A program made the translations under genes and the position numbers. From Coriobacteriia bacterium (lineage in GTDB: Bacteria; Actinomycetota; Coriobacteriia; Coriobacteriales; Atopobiaceae): a stretch of DNA of 37,933 nucleotides. Within the stretch, counting starts at the first letter, position 1, and each line of letters starts with the position of its first letter. The stretch covers positions 1 through 37,933 of the forward strand of contig JAUMVN010000006.1 of the NCBI GenBank assembly GCA_030530145.1, given 5' to 3'. Of the stretch, positions 1 through 8,076 are shown piece after piece. The notes beneath the pieces are model-generated. The model was not told the origin of the DNA. It ran no database searches and worked only from the letters and a program-made list of their open reading frames with translations.

Positions 1-29
1 CCCCTCTCCCCGACCGCACGCCCGCTCAC

Positions 30-56
30 GGCGCAAACCGGCCGCTAGGCGCAAAC
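30..56. repeat. Direct repeat GGCGCAAAC x2 upstream of flavin reductase
   Basis: GGCGCAAAC occurs at 30-38 and again at 48-56, an 18-bp step, in the leader of the first flavin oxidoreductase gene. The rest of 1-151 is GC-rich and also repeats the string CGCACGCCC. The spacing could suit an activator binding site, but no promoter is evident and the upstream context lies outside the window. Confidence 0.3.
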
Positions 57-151
57 ACGCGGCGACTACCGCCCCGCACGCCCACAATTGGAGCATTGCG
101 GCAACAAACGCCGCGCACGCCCAACGCACGCTCAAGGGAATGGAGAGGCCC

Positions 152-2125
152 ATGCCGAGCACGTCGATCGCCGCGTCTTCCGAGAAGTACCCGCAGCTCT
201 TCTCGCCCATCAAGGTAGGGACCCAGACCGTCAAGAACCGGCTCTGGATGCCGCCCGTGTCGACGAACCTCGCCGTCGACCACGGCCACGTGTCCGACGC
301 GCTCGTCGAGCACTACACCAACCGCGCCAAGGGCGGCGTCGGCCTCATCGTCACCGAGGTCGTGACCGTCGAGCCCACCTACGTCTACCTGCCCGGCGAC
401 ATGTGCATGGCCGACGACTCCTTCGTCCCCGGCTGGGAGAAGCTCGCCGCCGGCGTCCACGAGCACGGCGCGAAGATCCTTCCGCAGCTCTTCCACCCCG
501 CGTACATGGCCTTCCCCATCCCCGGGACGCCGCAGCTCATAGCCCCGTCGTTCGTCGGGCCCTACTACGCCCGCGAGGCGCCGCGCCCCGTGACCAAGGA
601 GGAACTCGCCGTCATCATCCGTCAGTTCGGCGACGCGGCCGAGCGCATGCGCCGCGCCGGCACCGACGGCGTGGAGATCCACGCCGCCCACGCGCACGGC
701 CTTCTCGGCGGGTTCCTCTCGCCGCTGTACAACAAGCGCACCGACGAGTACGGCGGCGACATCGACGGCCGCCTCAAGCTCACGCTCGACGTGGTGCGCG
801 AGGTCCGCGAGCGCTGCGGCGAGGACTTCATCATCGACGTGCGCATCTCGGGAGACGAGCGCTCCGAGGGCGGCCTGACCTTGGACGACATGGTCTACGT
901 GGCCAAACAGCTCGAGCGCGCCGGCGTCGACATGCTCCACGTCTCCGGCGGGACCACGATCAAGCGCGGCAGCGCCATCCCCGGCAACGGCACGAAGCCG
1001 GCAAGCCACGCCGACCTCTCGTGCGAGATCAAGCGCCACGTGTCCATCCCGGTGGCCACGGTCGGACGCATCACCGAGGCCTGGGTCGCCGAAGAGCTCA
1101 TCGAGAACGGGGCCGCCGACGCCTGCATGATGGGCCGCGCGAACGTCTGCGACGCGCGCTTTGCCGAGAAGGCCGCCGCCGGCAAGACCGCCGACATCCG
1201 CCCCTGCATCGGTTGCTTGCGCTGCCTCACCGGCATCATGTTCGGCAAGCCCATCAGCTGCACCGTGAACCCGGACGTCGAGGGCGACGACGGAGCGGTC
1301 GAGCCGGCCGCCGTAAAGAAGGACGTGCTGGTCGTCGGCGCGGGCCCGGCCGGCATGGAGGCGGCCTTCGTCGCCGCGCGGCGCGGGCACCGCGTCGTGC
1401 TCGCCGACGACCAGGGCGAGGTCGGCGGCACCATGAGGATCGCCGCCGTGCCCATCGCCAAGCAGGACCTCTGTCGCGTGATCAAGTTCCAGGCCAGGCG
1501 CCTTGAGCAGGAGGGCGTCGAGGTCAAGCTGGGCACGCGCCTCTCGGCGGAGGACATCGCGCGCGACTACGCCGGCTACGAGGTCGTGGCCGCCTACGGC
1601 GCCGAGCCGATCGCGCCCGCGTCGATGACGAGCTTCAAGCAGGCGTGCACCGCCGACGACATCCTCTACGGCCGCGTCCACCCCGGGCGCAGGATCGTCG
1701 TCGTGGGCGGCGGCTCGGTCGGCTGCGAGACGGCCGACTACCTGGCCCCGCTCGTCAACGACCTCGCGAAGACGAACCGCCGGATCACCCTGCTCGAGAT
1801 GGGCGACGTCCTGGCGGCCAACGAGTCGGGCGCGGGCCGCGCGGTCCTTATCACCCGCATGCTGTCCAAGGGCGTCGAGGCCGTGACCGGCGCGAAGGTC
1901 ACGCGCGTGGACGAGGAGACGATCACCTACGAGAAGGACGGCGCCGAGCACACGATCGACGACGCCGACACCCTCGTCCTCGCGCTCGGCTACCGCGCAA
2001 ACCCGTCCCTGGTAGAGGACCTCGAGGCGGCCGGGGTCGCCGTCCACGCCATCGGTGACGCGAAGGCACCCGGCAACATCCGCGACGCCGTGGCCGCGGC
2101 CTACGCGCTCGCCCGCGAGCTCTAG
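152..2125 (+). CDS. NADH:flavin oxidoreductase / 2,4-dienoyl-CoA-reductase-type OYE enzyme
   Basis: A 657-aa flavoenzyme of the FadH/FldZ/BaiCD type. The family uses an FMN TIM barrel, a 4Fe-4S cluster and an FAD/NAD(P)H domain to reduce activated C=C bonds. The barrel covers about residues 12-345, with a HAAHAHG motif at 177-183 and the conserved N-R-D-Y-GG loop near 194-202. Cluster ligands are Cys352, 355, 358 and 370 (CxxCxxC-x11-C). A first Rossmann motif GAGPAG lies at 396-401 and a second glycine-rich motif (GGGSVG) near 517. I chose ATG 152 because GGAG sits 6 nt before it; ATG 140 has a poorly spaced ribosome site. It stands alone on this strand. The substrate cannot be told from sequence: enoates, cinnamates, steroids or xenobiotics are all possible. 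Confidence 0.9.
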   Translation: MPSTSIAASSEKYPQLFSPIKVGTQTVKNRLWMPPVSTNLAVDHGHVSDALVEHYTNRAKGGVGLIVTEVVTVEPTYVYLPGDMCMADDSFVPGWEKLAAGVHEHGAKILPQLFHPAYMAFPIPGTPQLIAPSFVGPYYAREAPRPVTKEELAVIIRQFGDAAERMRRAGTDGVEIHAAHAHGLLGGFLSPLYNKRTDEYGGDIDGRLKLTLDVVREVRERCGEDFIIDVRISGDERSEGGLTLDDMVYVAKQLERAGVDMLHVSGGTTIKRGSAIPGNGTKPASHADLSCEIKRHVSIPVATVGRITEAWVAEELIENGAADACMMGRANVCDARFAEKAAAGKTADIRPCIGCLRCLTGIMFGKPISCTVNPDVEGDDGAVEPAAVKKDVLVVGAGPAGMEAAFVAARRGHRVVLADDQGEVGGTMRIAAVPIAKQDLCRVIKFQARRLEQEGVEVKLGTRLSAEDIARDYAGYEVVAAYGAEPIAPASMTSFKQACTADDILYGRVHPGRRIVVVGGGSVGCETADYLAPLVNDLAKTNRRITLLEMGDVLAANESGAGRAVLITRMLSKGVEAVTGAKVTRVDEETITYEKDGAEHTIDDADTLVLALGYRANPSLVEDLEAAGVAVHAIGDAKAPGNIRDAVAAAYALAREL

Positions 2126-2158
2126 CGAGCAAGCGAGGCGGCGAGAAGCGCGCCCCGT

Positions 2159-2300
2159 AAACGACGGTCGCAGCAACAGACGATAGCTGCGACCGTCGTT
2201 TCGGGGGCGAAAAGGCCCCTCTCATTACTGCGACCGTCATTTAAGGGGCGAGAAGAAGCCCCTCGTTGCTGCACCCGTCGTTTCGGGGGCGCCGCCCAAA
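2159..2300. repeat. Three 41-bp tandem repeats plus an inverted copy
   Basis: Units begin at 2187, 2228 and 2269, exactly 41 bp apart, each opening with CTGCGACCGTCGTTT or a 1-3 base variant. Units 1 and 2 continue into a small G/C hairpin (GGGGC...GCCCC). An inverted copy of the opening 15 bases lies at 2159-2173 and pairs perfectly with 2187-2201 across a 13-nt loop. A 41-bp period rules out an in-frame coding repeat. It may also terminate the upstream gene. Confidence 0.8.
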
Positions 2301-2402
2301 GAAGCGCTTACTTGGCAATCGGCGGCGTACAGCAGGTCGTGGGCTAACGCCCCAATGCACATCAGTCCTCACAGAGTGCATTGTTGTCACAACCCGCTGC
2401 TA

Positions 2403-2436
2403 CCTTGGCCCTGTAAGTAGAAACAGGGCCAAGGAG
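2403..2436 (+). promoter_or_regulatory. 11-bp hairpin overlapping the exonuclease ribosome-binding site
   Basis: Arms 2403-2413 and 2424-2434 are perfect complements (CCTTGGCCCTG / CAGGGCCAAGG) with a 10-nt loop. The second arm includes most of the AAGGAG ribosome site at 2431-2436, 7 nt before the exonuclease ATG. Folding of the mRNA would hide the site; alternatively the dyad is a repressor operator. Confidence 0.7.
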
Positions 2437-2442
2437 CACTTC

Positions 2443-3147
2443 ATGGGCAGCGCGTACGTCAGCAACATCGTTATCGACCTCGAGTTCACCTCGGTGCCCC
2501 GCAGGCTCCAAACGCTTGGACTCCAAAGCGAAATCATAGAGGTGGGCGCAGTCAAGATACGGCCGGACGGCGCCGAGACGGGCCGTTTCTCATGCATGGT
2601 CAAGCCTCTCGAGACCGATCGCGTATCGGGCGGGGTCCGACGGCTCACGGGTATCGGCGGCGAGAACCTCGTCGACGCGCGGCCCCTCGAGACCGTTCTG
2701 AGGCAACTTGTCGAGTGGATCGGGCCGGGGCGCTCGCGCATGGTCACTTGGAGCGGCACCGACAAGTGCCAGGTAATGGCGGAATGCTCCGCGAAGAAAA
2801 TCGACGCATCGATCCTCCCCCACAGATGGCTGGATATCCAAAAACTCTATCCACGCCTCATGGGCACGAGCGGCCGCAGCGTCGCACTCGGCGAGGCAGC
2901 CGATTGGTGCGGGATCTCCCTCAAGGGAAACAAGGCCCACCGGGCGCTCGACGACGCGTTGGTCACAGCCGAGCTCTTCAAGATGATGGCTTCCGGCGAG
3001 TGCGGTGAACAGCGCGCCGTGCTCGACGCGGGCATCCGCGGGTCCGGAGCCGAGGCTTGCATGAGCAGCATCGCGAGCCGCTGCGGAGATGGGCTCGAGG
3101 CCCTTCTCGCCAGCCTAAGACAAGACGAAGCATCCGAAGTCGCTTAG
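2443..3147 (+). CDS. DEDDh 3'-5' exonuclease (DnaQ/RNase T-like)
   Basis: A 234-aa protein consisting mostly of one exonuclease domain of the DnaQ/DEDDh superfamily, which removes nucleotides from 3' ends using two metal ions. The acidic residues are visible: Asp12-x-Glu14 (IDLEF), Asp107 (WSGTDK) and the HRALDD segment with His166 and Asp171, the HxxxxD spacing of the DEDDh branch. There is no polymerase domain, so it is a stand-alone proofreading-like or RNA/DNA end-trimming nuclease. The open frame extends upstream, but ATG 2443 has a strong AAGGAG and begins just before the first beta strand, so it is the likely start. It is monocistronic, with no obvious partner nearby. Confidence 0.85.
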   Translation: MGSAYVSNIVIDLEFTSVPRRLQTLGLQSEIIEVGAVKIRPDGAETGRFSCMVKPLETDRVSGGVRRLTGIGGENLVDARPLETVLRQLVEWIGPGRSRMVTWSGTDKCQVMAECSAKKIDASILPHRWLDIQKLYPRLMGTSGRSVALGEAADWCGISLKGNKAHRALDDALVTAELFKMMASGECGEQRAVLDAGIRGSGAEACMSSIASRCGDGLEALLASLRQDEASEVA

Positions 3148-3185
3148 AAGACGTGCTGTGCACCCCCGAGCACGGGCCTCGACGC

Positions 3186-3401
3186 CTACTTCGAGACGCG
3201 AAGGTCCTTGTCGGCCACGATCTGCAGGATGTAGTAGAGGACCTCGAGGAACGAGAGCGCGATGTCGTTTATGTACTCGATGTTGTACAGGCGGAACAGC
3301 CTGTGCATGGCGTCGATCTCGTCCTCGGTAGCCATGCCCTGCTCGCGCAGCAGCTCATAGGCGCGTTCCTGGGCCTTCCTCTGGGTGCGCAGCGTCCACA
3401 C
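3186..3401 (-). CDS. Small hypothetical protein, 71 aa
   Basis: I do not recognise this gene. It starts at GTG and encodes a mainly helical, highly charged 71-residue protein. The N-terminal half is rich in Arg, Glu and Gln; the middle and C-terminal half (IALSFLEVLYYILQIV) is hydrophobic, possibly a packed helix or a membrane-associated one. Codons end strongly in G or C, as in the surrounding real genes, which argues for genuine coding. The weak point is the start: no good ribosome site precedes GTG 3401. It is convergent with the exonuclease and divergent from the VUT transporter gene. Confidence 0.6.
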   Translation of the reverse strand: MWTLRTQRKAQERAYELLREQGMATEDEIDAMHRLFRLYNIEYINDIALSFLEVLYYILQIVADKDLRVSK

Positions 3402-3480
3402 GGAAAGCGCCGGCGAGAAAACCTGCCGGTAGCTGACTTGCCGCCCGTCGCATGCTATCCTCTCCTACGGCGCACCGCCC

Positions 3481-3496
3481 GCGGGCGGCCGCCCGC
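3481..3496. other. 16-bp perfect GC palindrome upstream of VUT gene
   Basis: GCGGGCGGCCGCCCGC at 3481-3496 is its own reverse complement and lies 61 bp before the transporter ATG. It could be an operator or a very stable hairpin. No T-tract follows, so it is not a typical terminator. Confidence 0.4.
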
Positions 3497-3557
3497 GCTG
3501 TTCGGGTCCGATATCCAGCGCGTTAGAAGCTAAAACCAAAGGAGAAAAGGAATAGCC

Positions 3558-4295
3558 ATGCTTAAAGAGACCCTTGAGGACTACAAGATCCTCCTGCGAA
3601 GCATTCCCGCTTCCACCATCACCGTGTTCGTCGTCAGCGTCATCCTCATGAACCTGCTGGCAAACAAGGAGCTCGTGAGCTTCCCCTACCTCGCGCTCGA
3701 CTGCGGCTTCACGCTGAGCTGGGTCGCGTTCCTGTGCCAGGACATGATCTGCAAGCGCTTCGGGCCCAAGGCCTCCGTCAAGGTCTCCATCATGGCGCTT
3801 GCCTGCAACCTCGCCGTGAGCCTGCTCTTCTGGCTCGTTAGCCTCGCGCCCGGCATGTGGGGCGCCTACTACACGACTGAGTCGCTCGAGGTCAACGCCG
3901 CGCTCAACTCAACCATCGGCGGCTCTTGGTACGTCGTGCTCGGCAGCTCGGTGGCCATGCTCTGCTCCTCGTTCGTGAACTCGCACGTGAACCAGTTCAT
4001 CGGCCACCTGACCGACGACGGCAGCTTCGCCAAGTTCGCGCTGCGCAGCTATGTCTCGACCGGCGTGGGCCAGTTCGTGGACAACCTGGTCTTCGCGCTC
4101 ATCGTGTCGTACAACTTCTTCGGCTGGACCCCGGTGCAGGTCATCACCTGCTCGATCACGGGCGCGTTGGCCGAGCTCGCCTGCGAGATCCTGCTCTCGC
4201 CCGTGGGCTTCCGCGTGGCTTCCGGCTGGGAGCGCGAGGGCGTGGGCGAGGACTACGTCCAGAAGCACGCCGCTGAGCTCGAGGCGCGCGCGTAA
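3558..4295 (+). CDS. VUT family (DUF165/YhhQ-like) queuosine-precursor transporter
   Basis: A 245-aa multispanning membrane protein with about six hydrophobic segments. The CGFTLSWVAFLCQDMICKRFG region and the later FVNSHVNQFIGHLTDDG and YVSTGVGQFVDNLVFALIV segments match the VUT family (vitamin uptake transporter, Pfam DUF165). E. coli YhhQ of this family imports queuosine precursors (preQ0/preQ1). An AAGGA ribosome site precedes the ATG. The stop codon overlaps the ATG of the downstream dehydrogenase (TAATG), so the two are translationally coupled. Family assignment is firm; the exact substrate is inferred from the family. Confidence 0.85.
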   Translation: MLKETLEDYKILLRSIPASTITVFVVSVILMNLLANKELVSFPYLALDCGFTLSWVAFLCQDMICKRFGPKASVKVSIMALACNLAVSLLFWLVSLAPGMWGAYYTTESLEVNAALNSTIGGSWYVVLGSSVAMLCSSFVNSHVNQFIGHLTDDGSFAKFALRSYVSTGVGQFVDNLVFALIVSYNFFGWTPVQVITCSITGALAELACEILLSPVGFRVASGWEREGVGEDYVQKHAAELEARA

Positions 4296-4993
4296 TGGAC
4301 GTCCTTATCACCGGCACGAGTTCGGGCATCGGGCGCGCCACGGCCGAGAAGTTCCTGGCGGAAGGCCACCGCGTCTGGGGGCTCGACGTGGCGGAGGCAA
4401 CGATTGAATGCGCTTCTTACCAGCACTTTATTTGCGACGTGGCAGACGCGGCGAGCCTGCCCGCGGGTCTGGAGCCCGAGGTTGTCGTGAACAACGCCGG
4501 CGTCCAGGGCTCGGCGGACGACCTCGCCGTGAACCTGCGCGGCACCATCAACGTGACGGAGCGCTACTGCTTCGCGGGCCCCTGCACGGGCGAGAAGCGC
4601 GAGCTCGGACGGACCCCCGCGCCGCGCATCCGCTCCGTGGTCATGGTCGGCTCCGCGAGCGCGCACACGGGCAGCGAGTTCCCCGTCTACGCGGCGAGCA
4701 AGGGCGGTGTAGCGGCCTACACCAAGAACGTCGCCGGGCGCCTCGCGCCGCAGGCCATCTGCAACAGCGTGGACCCGGGCGGCGTGGCGACCGAGCTCAA
4801 CCGGCCGGTGATGGACGACCCCGCGATGTGGGGGCGCATCATGGACCTGACGCCGCTGCGTCGCTGGGCCGAGCCGGAAGAAATCGCTGACTGGATCTAC
4901 TTCGTCGCCGTGACGAACCGCTTCATGACCGGCCAGAACCTCCTCATCGACGGCGGCGAGGCCGGCCGCACCGAGTTCGTCTGGCCGGACTAG
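4295..4993 (+). CDS. SDR-family NAD(P)-dependent oxidoreductase
   Basis: A 232-aa classical short-chain dehydrogenase/reductase. The cofactor motif TGTSSGIG (6-13), NNAG (66-69), Asn80, catalytic Ser120 and the Y132-x3-K136 pair (YAASK) are all present, as is the C-terminal LIDGG signature of FabG-like and hydroxysteroid-type enzymes. The protein is slightly short for the family (usually about 250 aa) and has a compact 40-60 region. It overlaps the VUT transporter gene by one base, so both are in one operon. The order is unusual because queuosine transport has no known need for an SDR. The substrate is unknown; sterol, bile-acid or 3-oxoacyl roles are all possible. Confidence 0.88.
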   Translation: MDVLITGTSSGIGRATAEKFLAEGHRVWGLDVAEATIECASYQHFICDVADAASLPAGLEPEVVVNNAGVQGSADDLAVNLRGTINVTERYCFAGPCTGEKRELGRTPAPRIRSVVMVGSASAHTGSEFPVYAASKGGVAAYTKNVAGRLAPQAICNSVDPGGVATELNRPVMDDPAMWGRIMDLTPLRRWAEPEEIADWIYFVAVTNRFMTGQNLLIDGGEAGRTEFVWPD

Positions 4994-5062
4994 GCGGGCT
5001 TCAGGAAGTTCTTCCTGGACATAAACTGCGACTCAGACTTCCTCTCCCTGCACGTTAATGAG

Positions 5063-5102
5063 CCCCTAAAGGCCTCGAAGTTGGCCTTCAGGGACTTTTT
5101 TT
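5063..5102 (+). terminator. Rho-independent terminator of VUT-SDR operon
   Basis: Stem CCCTAAAGGCC / GGCCTTCAGGG (one mismatch) with a short loop, followed by ACTTTTTTT at 5094-5102. It lies 70 bp after the SDR stop codon and has the classic hairpin plus T-run form. Confidence 0.85.
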
Positions 5103-5266
5103 GCACACTATTTCGAGATTCTGCGTGGGTTTTCCGGGGCTCCGACAAGTAGCAAAGGTATGCAAGAACCCGCACGAAGCGACGGCGAGCATAAAAGCCC
5201 AGGATTTGCGTTACTGAAGGAGCATCAGGTTCTTAACTGTACAAGCAGAATCTCGAAATACTGTGC
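5102..5266. repeat. Inverted-repeat element with 16-bp perfect arms
   Basis: TATTTCGAGATTCTGC at 5109-5124 recurs inverted at 5245-5260, and partial matches extend outward by about 7 bases (GCACA / TGTGC). The enclosed 120 bp have no credible gene. It resembles a small non-autonomous element or a paired regulator site. No target duplication is visible. The rest of 4994-5351 holds two terminator-like hairpins and no gene. Confidence 0.65.
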
Positions 5267-5303
5267 GACTCGGAGTCGGAAAGGGGCCTTCGGATAGCAA
5301 TCA

Positions 5304-5338
5304 CGCCCTTCCGGAAACGATTCGGTCCCGGAAGGGCG
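5304..5338 (-). terminator. Hairpin downstream of second flavin oxidoreductase
   Basis: Perfect 11-bp arms (CGCCCTTCCGG / CCGGAAGGGCG) at 5304-5314 and 5328-5338 lie 14 bp beyond the stop of the minus-strand flavin reductase gene. No T-run follows on the minus strand, so termination strength is uncertain. Confidence 0.55.
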
Positions 5339-5351
5339 CGCGTAGCCGCGA

Positions 5352-7313
5352 TTAGATGTCCAATGCGGCGTGGTAACCCTCGTAGACGGCGTTGGTGATG
5401 GTGCTCACGCGGCCAGCGTCGCCGATGACGCGCACGAAGGGCGCGCACCCGCGCAGGCTCGCGGCCACGTCGGCGCGCGGCTTCTGGCCGAGCGCGCAGA
5501 TCACGGTGTCGGCCGGCAGCTCCACGTGCTTGCCGGCGGCATCCTCGCAGGCCACGCCCGTCTCGGCGACCTCAACGCAGCGCAGCCCGCAGCGCGCGTC
5601 GACGTGAGCCGCCACTTGCTCGAGCAAGAGCGGCCGGTGCCGCACGTTCGCGTCGGGAGCGAGCACGTCGCGCATCTCCACAAGCGTGACCTTCTTGCCG
5701 AGCTTACCTAGGTGAATGGCCAGCTCACAGCCCGCGAGGCCGCCGCCCAGCACGACCACGCGCTCCCCCACCTCGGCCTCGCGCAGGTAGTAGTCCGTGG
5801 CAAAAATAACGCGCGGGTCGGCAAGCCCCGGGATCGGCGGCACGAGCGGCGTGGATCCGACGGCCACGATGAGCGCGTCGGGCGCCTCCGCCGCGACGAG
5901 CTCCGGCGTGACCTCGATGCCGCAGCGGATGCGCGCGCCCGCCTCGGCGGCAAGCCGCGCGTAGGTGCCTGCGAGCTCGTACATCTCGTGCTTGAAGGGG
6001 ATGGCCTGCTCGCCCTTGAGGACGCCGCCGACCTCCGCTTCCTTCTCGTAGAGCACGACGTCGTGCCCGCGGCGCGCCGCGGTGTAGGCGGCGTAAAGAC
6101 CGCCGGGGCCTCCGCCCGCGACGAGCACGCGGCGACGGCGCGGCGCGGGCGCGACCTCATGGCCCTCCATCTCGCGGCCGATCAGCGGGTTCACCGTGCA
6201 GCGGCGCGTCGAGGTGACGGCGCGCTCGGCCATACAGGTAAAGCAGCGCAGGCAGCGCACGATGCTCTCGTCGCGGCCCGAGACGACCTTGCGCGGCAGC
6301 TCCGGGTCGGCGAGAAGCGCACGCCCCATATACACCACGTCCGCCTTGCCGGAAGCGATAATCTCCTCCATCTGCGCCGGGTCGTTGAGGCCGCCGAGCG
6401 TGGCCACAGGCACGCTGACGTGCTTCTTTATCTCCGCCGCAAGGTACACGTTGCGACCGTGCTCCTCGAACATGGAGGGGTGCGTGAGGCCGAACCCGCG
6501 CTGGTAGGTGCCAGCAGAGACGTGCAGCAGGTCGACGCGGCTCTCGAGCTGCTGCGCGATGCGCACGCCCTCGTCCAGGCCGTAGCCGCCCTCGAAGAGC
6601 TCAGAGCCGCTCATGCGGAACTCGATCGGGAAGCGCGGCCCCACGGCGGCGCGCACGGCGTCGAGCACCTCGCAGGCGAAGCGGCAGCGGTTCTCCAGGC
6701 TACCGCCGTACTCGTCGGTGCGGTGGTTGAAGTACGGCGAGAGGAACTGGTTGATGAGCCAGCCGTGGCCGCCGTGGATCATGAGCATGCGGAAGCCGGC
6801 GCGCTTGGCCAGGCCGGCGACGTGCCCGTACGCCGCGGCGATCCCGCGCAGCTGCTCGGCCGAGAGGGCGCGGACCTCCACGCCGTCGGGGCGCACCGTG
6901 TCGGACGGGCCCCACTGATGCATCTCGTGCTGGCGCGCCTTGTCGGTCATGTAGGTGCCCGCGTACATACCGGAGTGCGAGAGCTCAAGGCTCGCGACCG
7001 TGCCGTGGCGGTTGATGGCGTCGGCCGTGTAGGTTGCCGCGGCGAGCGAGTTCAGGATGGATTCGTCCAGGTGGTAGGCGTGACTGCCGTCGGTGGCCGG
7101 GTGCACCATGCACTCCGAGACGGTCACGGCCGCCGCGCCGCCCCAGGCACGCAGCTCGTAGAAGGCGGTCGACTTGGGCCCGATGCAACCGTCGTTCGTG
7201 ATGTCGGTGCCGCCCATCGGCGTCGAGAACATTCGGTTGGCGAAGGTCTGGCCGGCGATGGTGATAGGCGCGCTCAGGTGCGGGTACTTGGGGACGAAGG
7301 CGTTGCAGGACAT
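5352..7313 (-). CDS. NADH:flavin oxidoreductase / enoate-reductase-type OYE enzyme
   Basis: A 653-aa paralogue of the enzyme at 152-2125 with the same three-part plan. The FMN barrel (about 10-345) contains the [16 protein letters not shown] segment with His180 and His183 and the N-R-D-Y-GG loop at 196-204. Cys354, 357, 360 and 372 bind the 4Fe-4S cluster. The FAD motif AGGGPGG begins near 399, and a second Rossmann motif (LGGGLAG) lies near 526. The family reduces conjugated C=C bonds with NAD(P)H. It is transcribed away from a PadR regulator, with a consensus promoter and a 20-bp operator in between, so expression is probably induced by its substrate or a related phenolic or lipid signal. 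The substrate is unknown. Confidence 0.9.
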   Translation of the reverse strand: MSCNAFVPKYPHLSAPITIAGQTFANRMFSTPMGGTDITNDGCIGPKSTAFYELRAWGGAAAVTVSECMVHPATDGSHAYHLDESILNSLAAATYTADAINRHGTVASLELSHSGMYAGTYMTDKARQHEMHQWGPSDTVRPDGVEVRALSAEQLRGIAAAYGHVAGLAKRAGFRMLMIHGGHGWLINQFLSPYFNHRTDEYGGSLENRCRFACEVLDAVRAAVGPRFPIEFRMSGSELFEGGYGLDEGVRIAQQLESRVDLLHVSAGTYQRGFGLTHPSMFEEHGRNVYLAAEIKKHVSVPVATLGGLNDPAQMEEIIASGKADVVYMGRALLADPELPRKVVSGRDESIVRCLRCFTCMAERAVTSTRRCTVNPLIGREMEGHEVAPAPRRRRVLVAGGGPGGLYAAYTAARRGHDVVLYEKEAEVGGVLKGEQAIPFKHEMYELAGTYARLAAEAGARIRCGIEVTPELVAAEAPDALIVAVGSTPLVPPIPGLADPRVIFATDYYLREAEVGERVVVLGGGLAGCELAIHLGKLGKKVTLVEMRDVLAPDANVRHRPLLLEQVAAHVDARCGLRCVEVAETGVACEDAAGKHVELPADTVICALGQKPRADVAASLRGCAPFVRVIGDAGRVSTITNAVYEGYHAALDI

Positions 7314-7342
7314 GGGGCTCCTCTCGCTAAGGTGACGAGAAG

Positions 7343-7371
7343 AGCGTATTCGCAGTTCGTCCCTATGTCAA
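7343..7371 (-). promoter_or_regulatory. Sigma-70 promoter of second flavin oxidoreductase
   Basis: On the minus strand a perfect -35 TTGACA (7371-7366) is followed after exactly 17 bp by TACGCT (7348-7343). The start codon is at 7313, giving a leader of roughly 20-25 nt. The PadR operator lies just upstream of the -35 box. Confidence 0.8.
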
Positions 7372-7376
7372 TAATT

Positions 7377-7396
7377 ACATGTTTGTCTCAACATGT
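7377..7396. promoter_or_regulatory. PadR-type operator palindrome
   Basis: ACATGTT-N6-AACATGT is a perfect 7-bp inverted repeat and contains the ATGT-N8-ACAT core typical of PadR operators. It sits between the divergent flavin reductase and PadR genes, next to the reductase -35 box and overlapping the PadR -35 region, so one dimer could repress both genes. Confidence 0.85.
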
Positions 7397-7413
7397 CTCG
7401 ATCGTGCGATACT
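7383..7413 (+). promoter_or_regulatory. Probable padR promoter (autoregulated)
   Basis: A -35-like TTGTCT at 7383-7388 and an extended -10 (TG-n-GATACT, 7405-7413) have 19-bp spacing. The -35 lies inside the operator palindrome, which predicts autorepression. Confidence 0.5.
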
Positions 7414-7448
7414 AGCCGCAGCATCCGCAAGCGTCGACGGAGATCACG

Positions 7449-8018
7449 ATGGGAACCCTCAGATACGCCGTGCTCGGCCTGCTCAACCGCGAGGACCTGA
7501 CCGGCTACGAGCTCACGCGCGCGTTCAGCTCCTCGCTCTCGGAGTTCTGGAGCGCGCGCCACAGCCAGATCTACCCGGAGCTGCGCTCGCTCGCCGACGA
7601 GGGCCTCGTGACCTACGAGGTCGAGACGGGCGGCACCGCCCTCGAGAAGAAGCGCTACTCCATCACCGCCGAGGGCCGGCGGGCGTTCCTCGCCTGGGAG
7701 CGCAAGCCGCAGAAGCTCAAGCCCACGCCCAAGGACGAGTTCCGCCTGCAGCTCTTCTTCGCAGACTGCCTGAAGCCGGGCGAGCGAGAAGCGCTGCTGC
7801 GCGGGCAGCTCGCTGCGCACGAGGAGCGGCTCGAGCACCTGCGCGCAAACCAAGCGCAGCTCACGGGCGGCGACCCGAGCGCTTTGGACGACAAGGGCTG
7901 GAGCGATTACCTGGTGCTTCTCGGCGCGATCGAGCGCGAGGAGGGCGCTTGCCGCTGGCTTCGGCGCTGTATCGAGCTCGACGCGGCGCGAACGGGGCGG
8001 GTCGGCGAGAAGCGCTGA
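7449..8018 (+). CDS. PadR family transcriptional regulator
   Basis: A 189-aa protein. Residues 1-80 form the PadR winged helix: LRYAVLGLLNREDLTGYELTRAF leads into the recognition region with SQIYPELRSLADEGLV and the wing EKKRYSITAEGRRAF. Residues 95-185 form the helical C-terminal dimerisation domain seen in the longer PadR subfamily (Vir_act_alpha_C type). A GGAGA ribosome site precedes ATG 7449 with good spacing. It is divergent from the flavin oxidoreductase and shares an operator with it. PadR proteins usually repress until a small molecule binds, so the reductase substrate or product may be the inducer (inference). Confidence 0.92.
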   Translation: MGTLRYAVLGLLNREDLTGYELTRAFSSSLSEFWSARHSQIYPELRSLADEGLVTYEVETGGTALEKKRYSITAEGRRAFLAWERKPQKLKPTPKDEFRLQLFFADCLKPGEREALLRGQLAAHEERLEHLRANQAQLTGGDPSALDDKGWSDYLVLLGAIEREEGACRWLRRCIELDAARTGRVGEKR

Positions 8019-8076
8019 CGACGGGACGCCGACGGCGCGGCGACACGGCGGCATCCGGTATCCACTTTGGCTACCC

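Noticed and set aside
3497-3557. preQ1 riboswitch before the VUT transporter
   Set aside because: The transporter family would fit, but I could not fold the leader into the preQ1 pseudoknot and the conserved loop and A-rich tail do not line up.
4990-5175. 61-codon minus-strand frame
   Set aside because: It runs through a strong terminator and an inverted repeat and has no domain or ribosome site.
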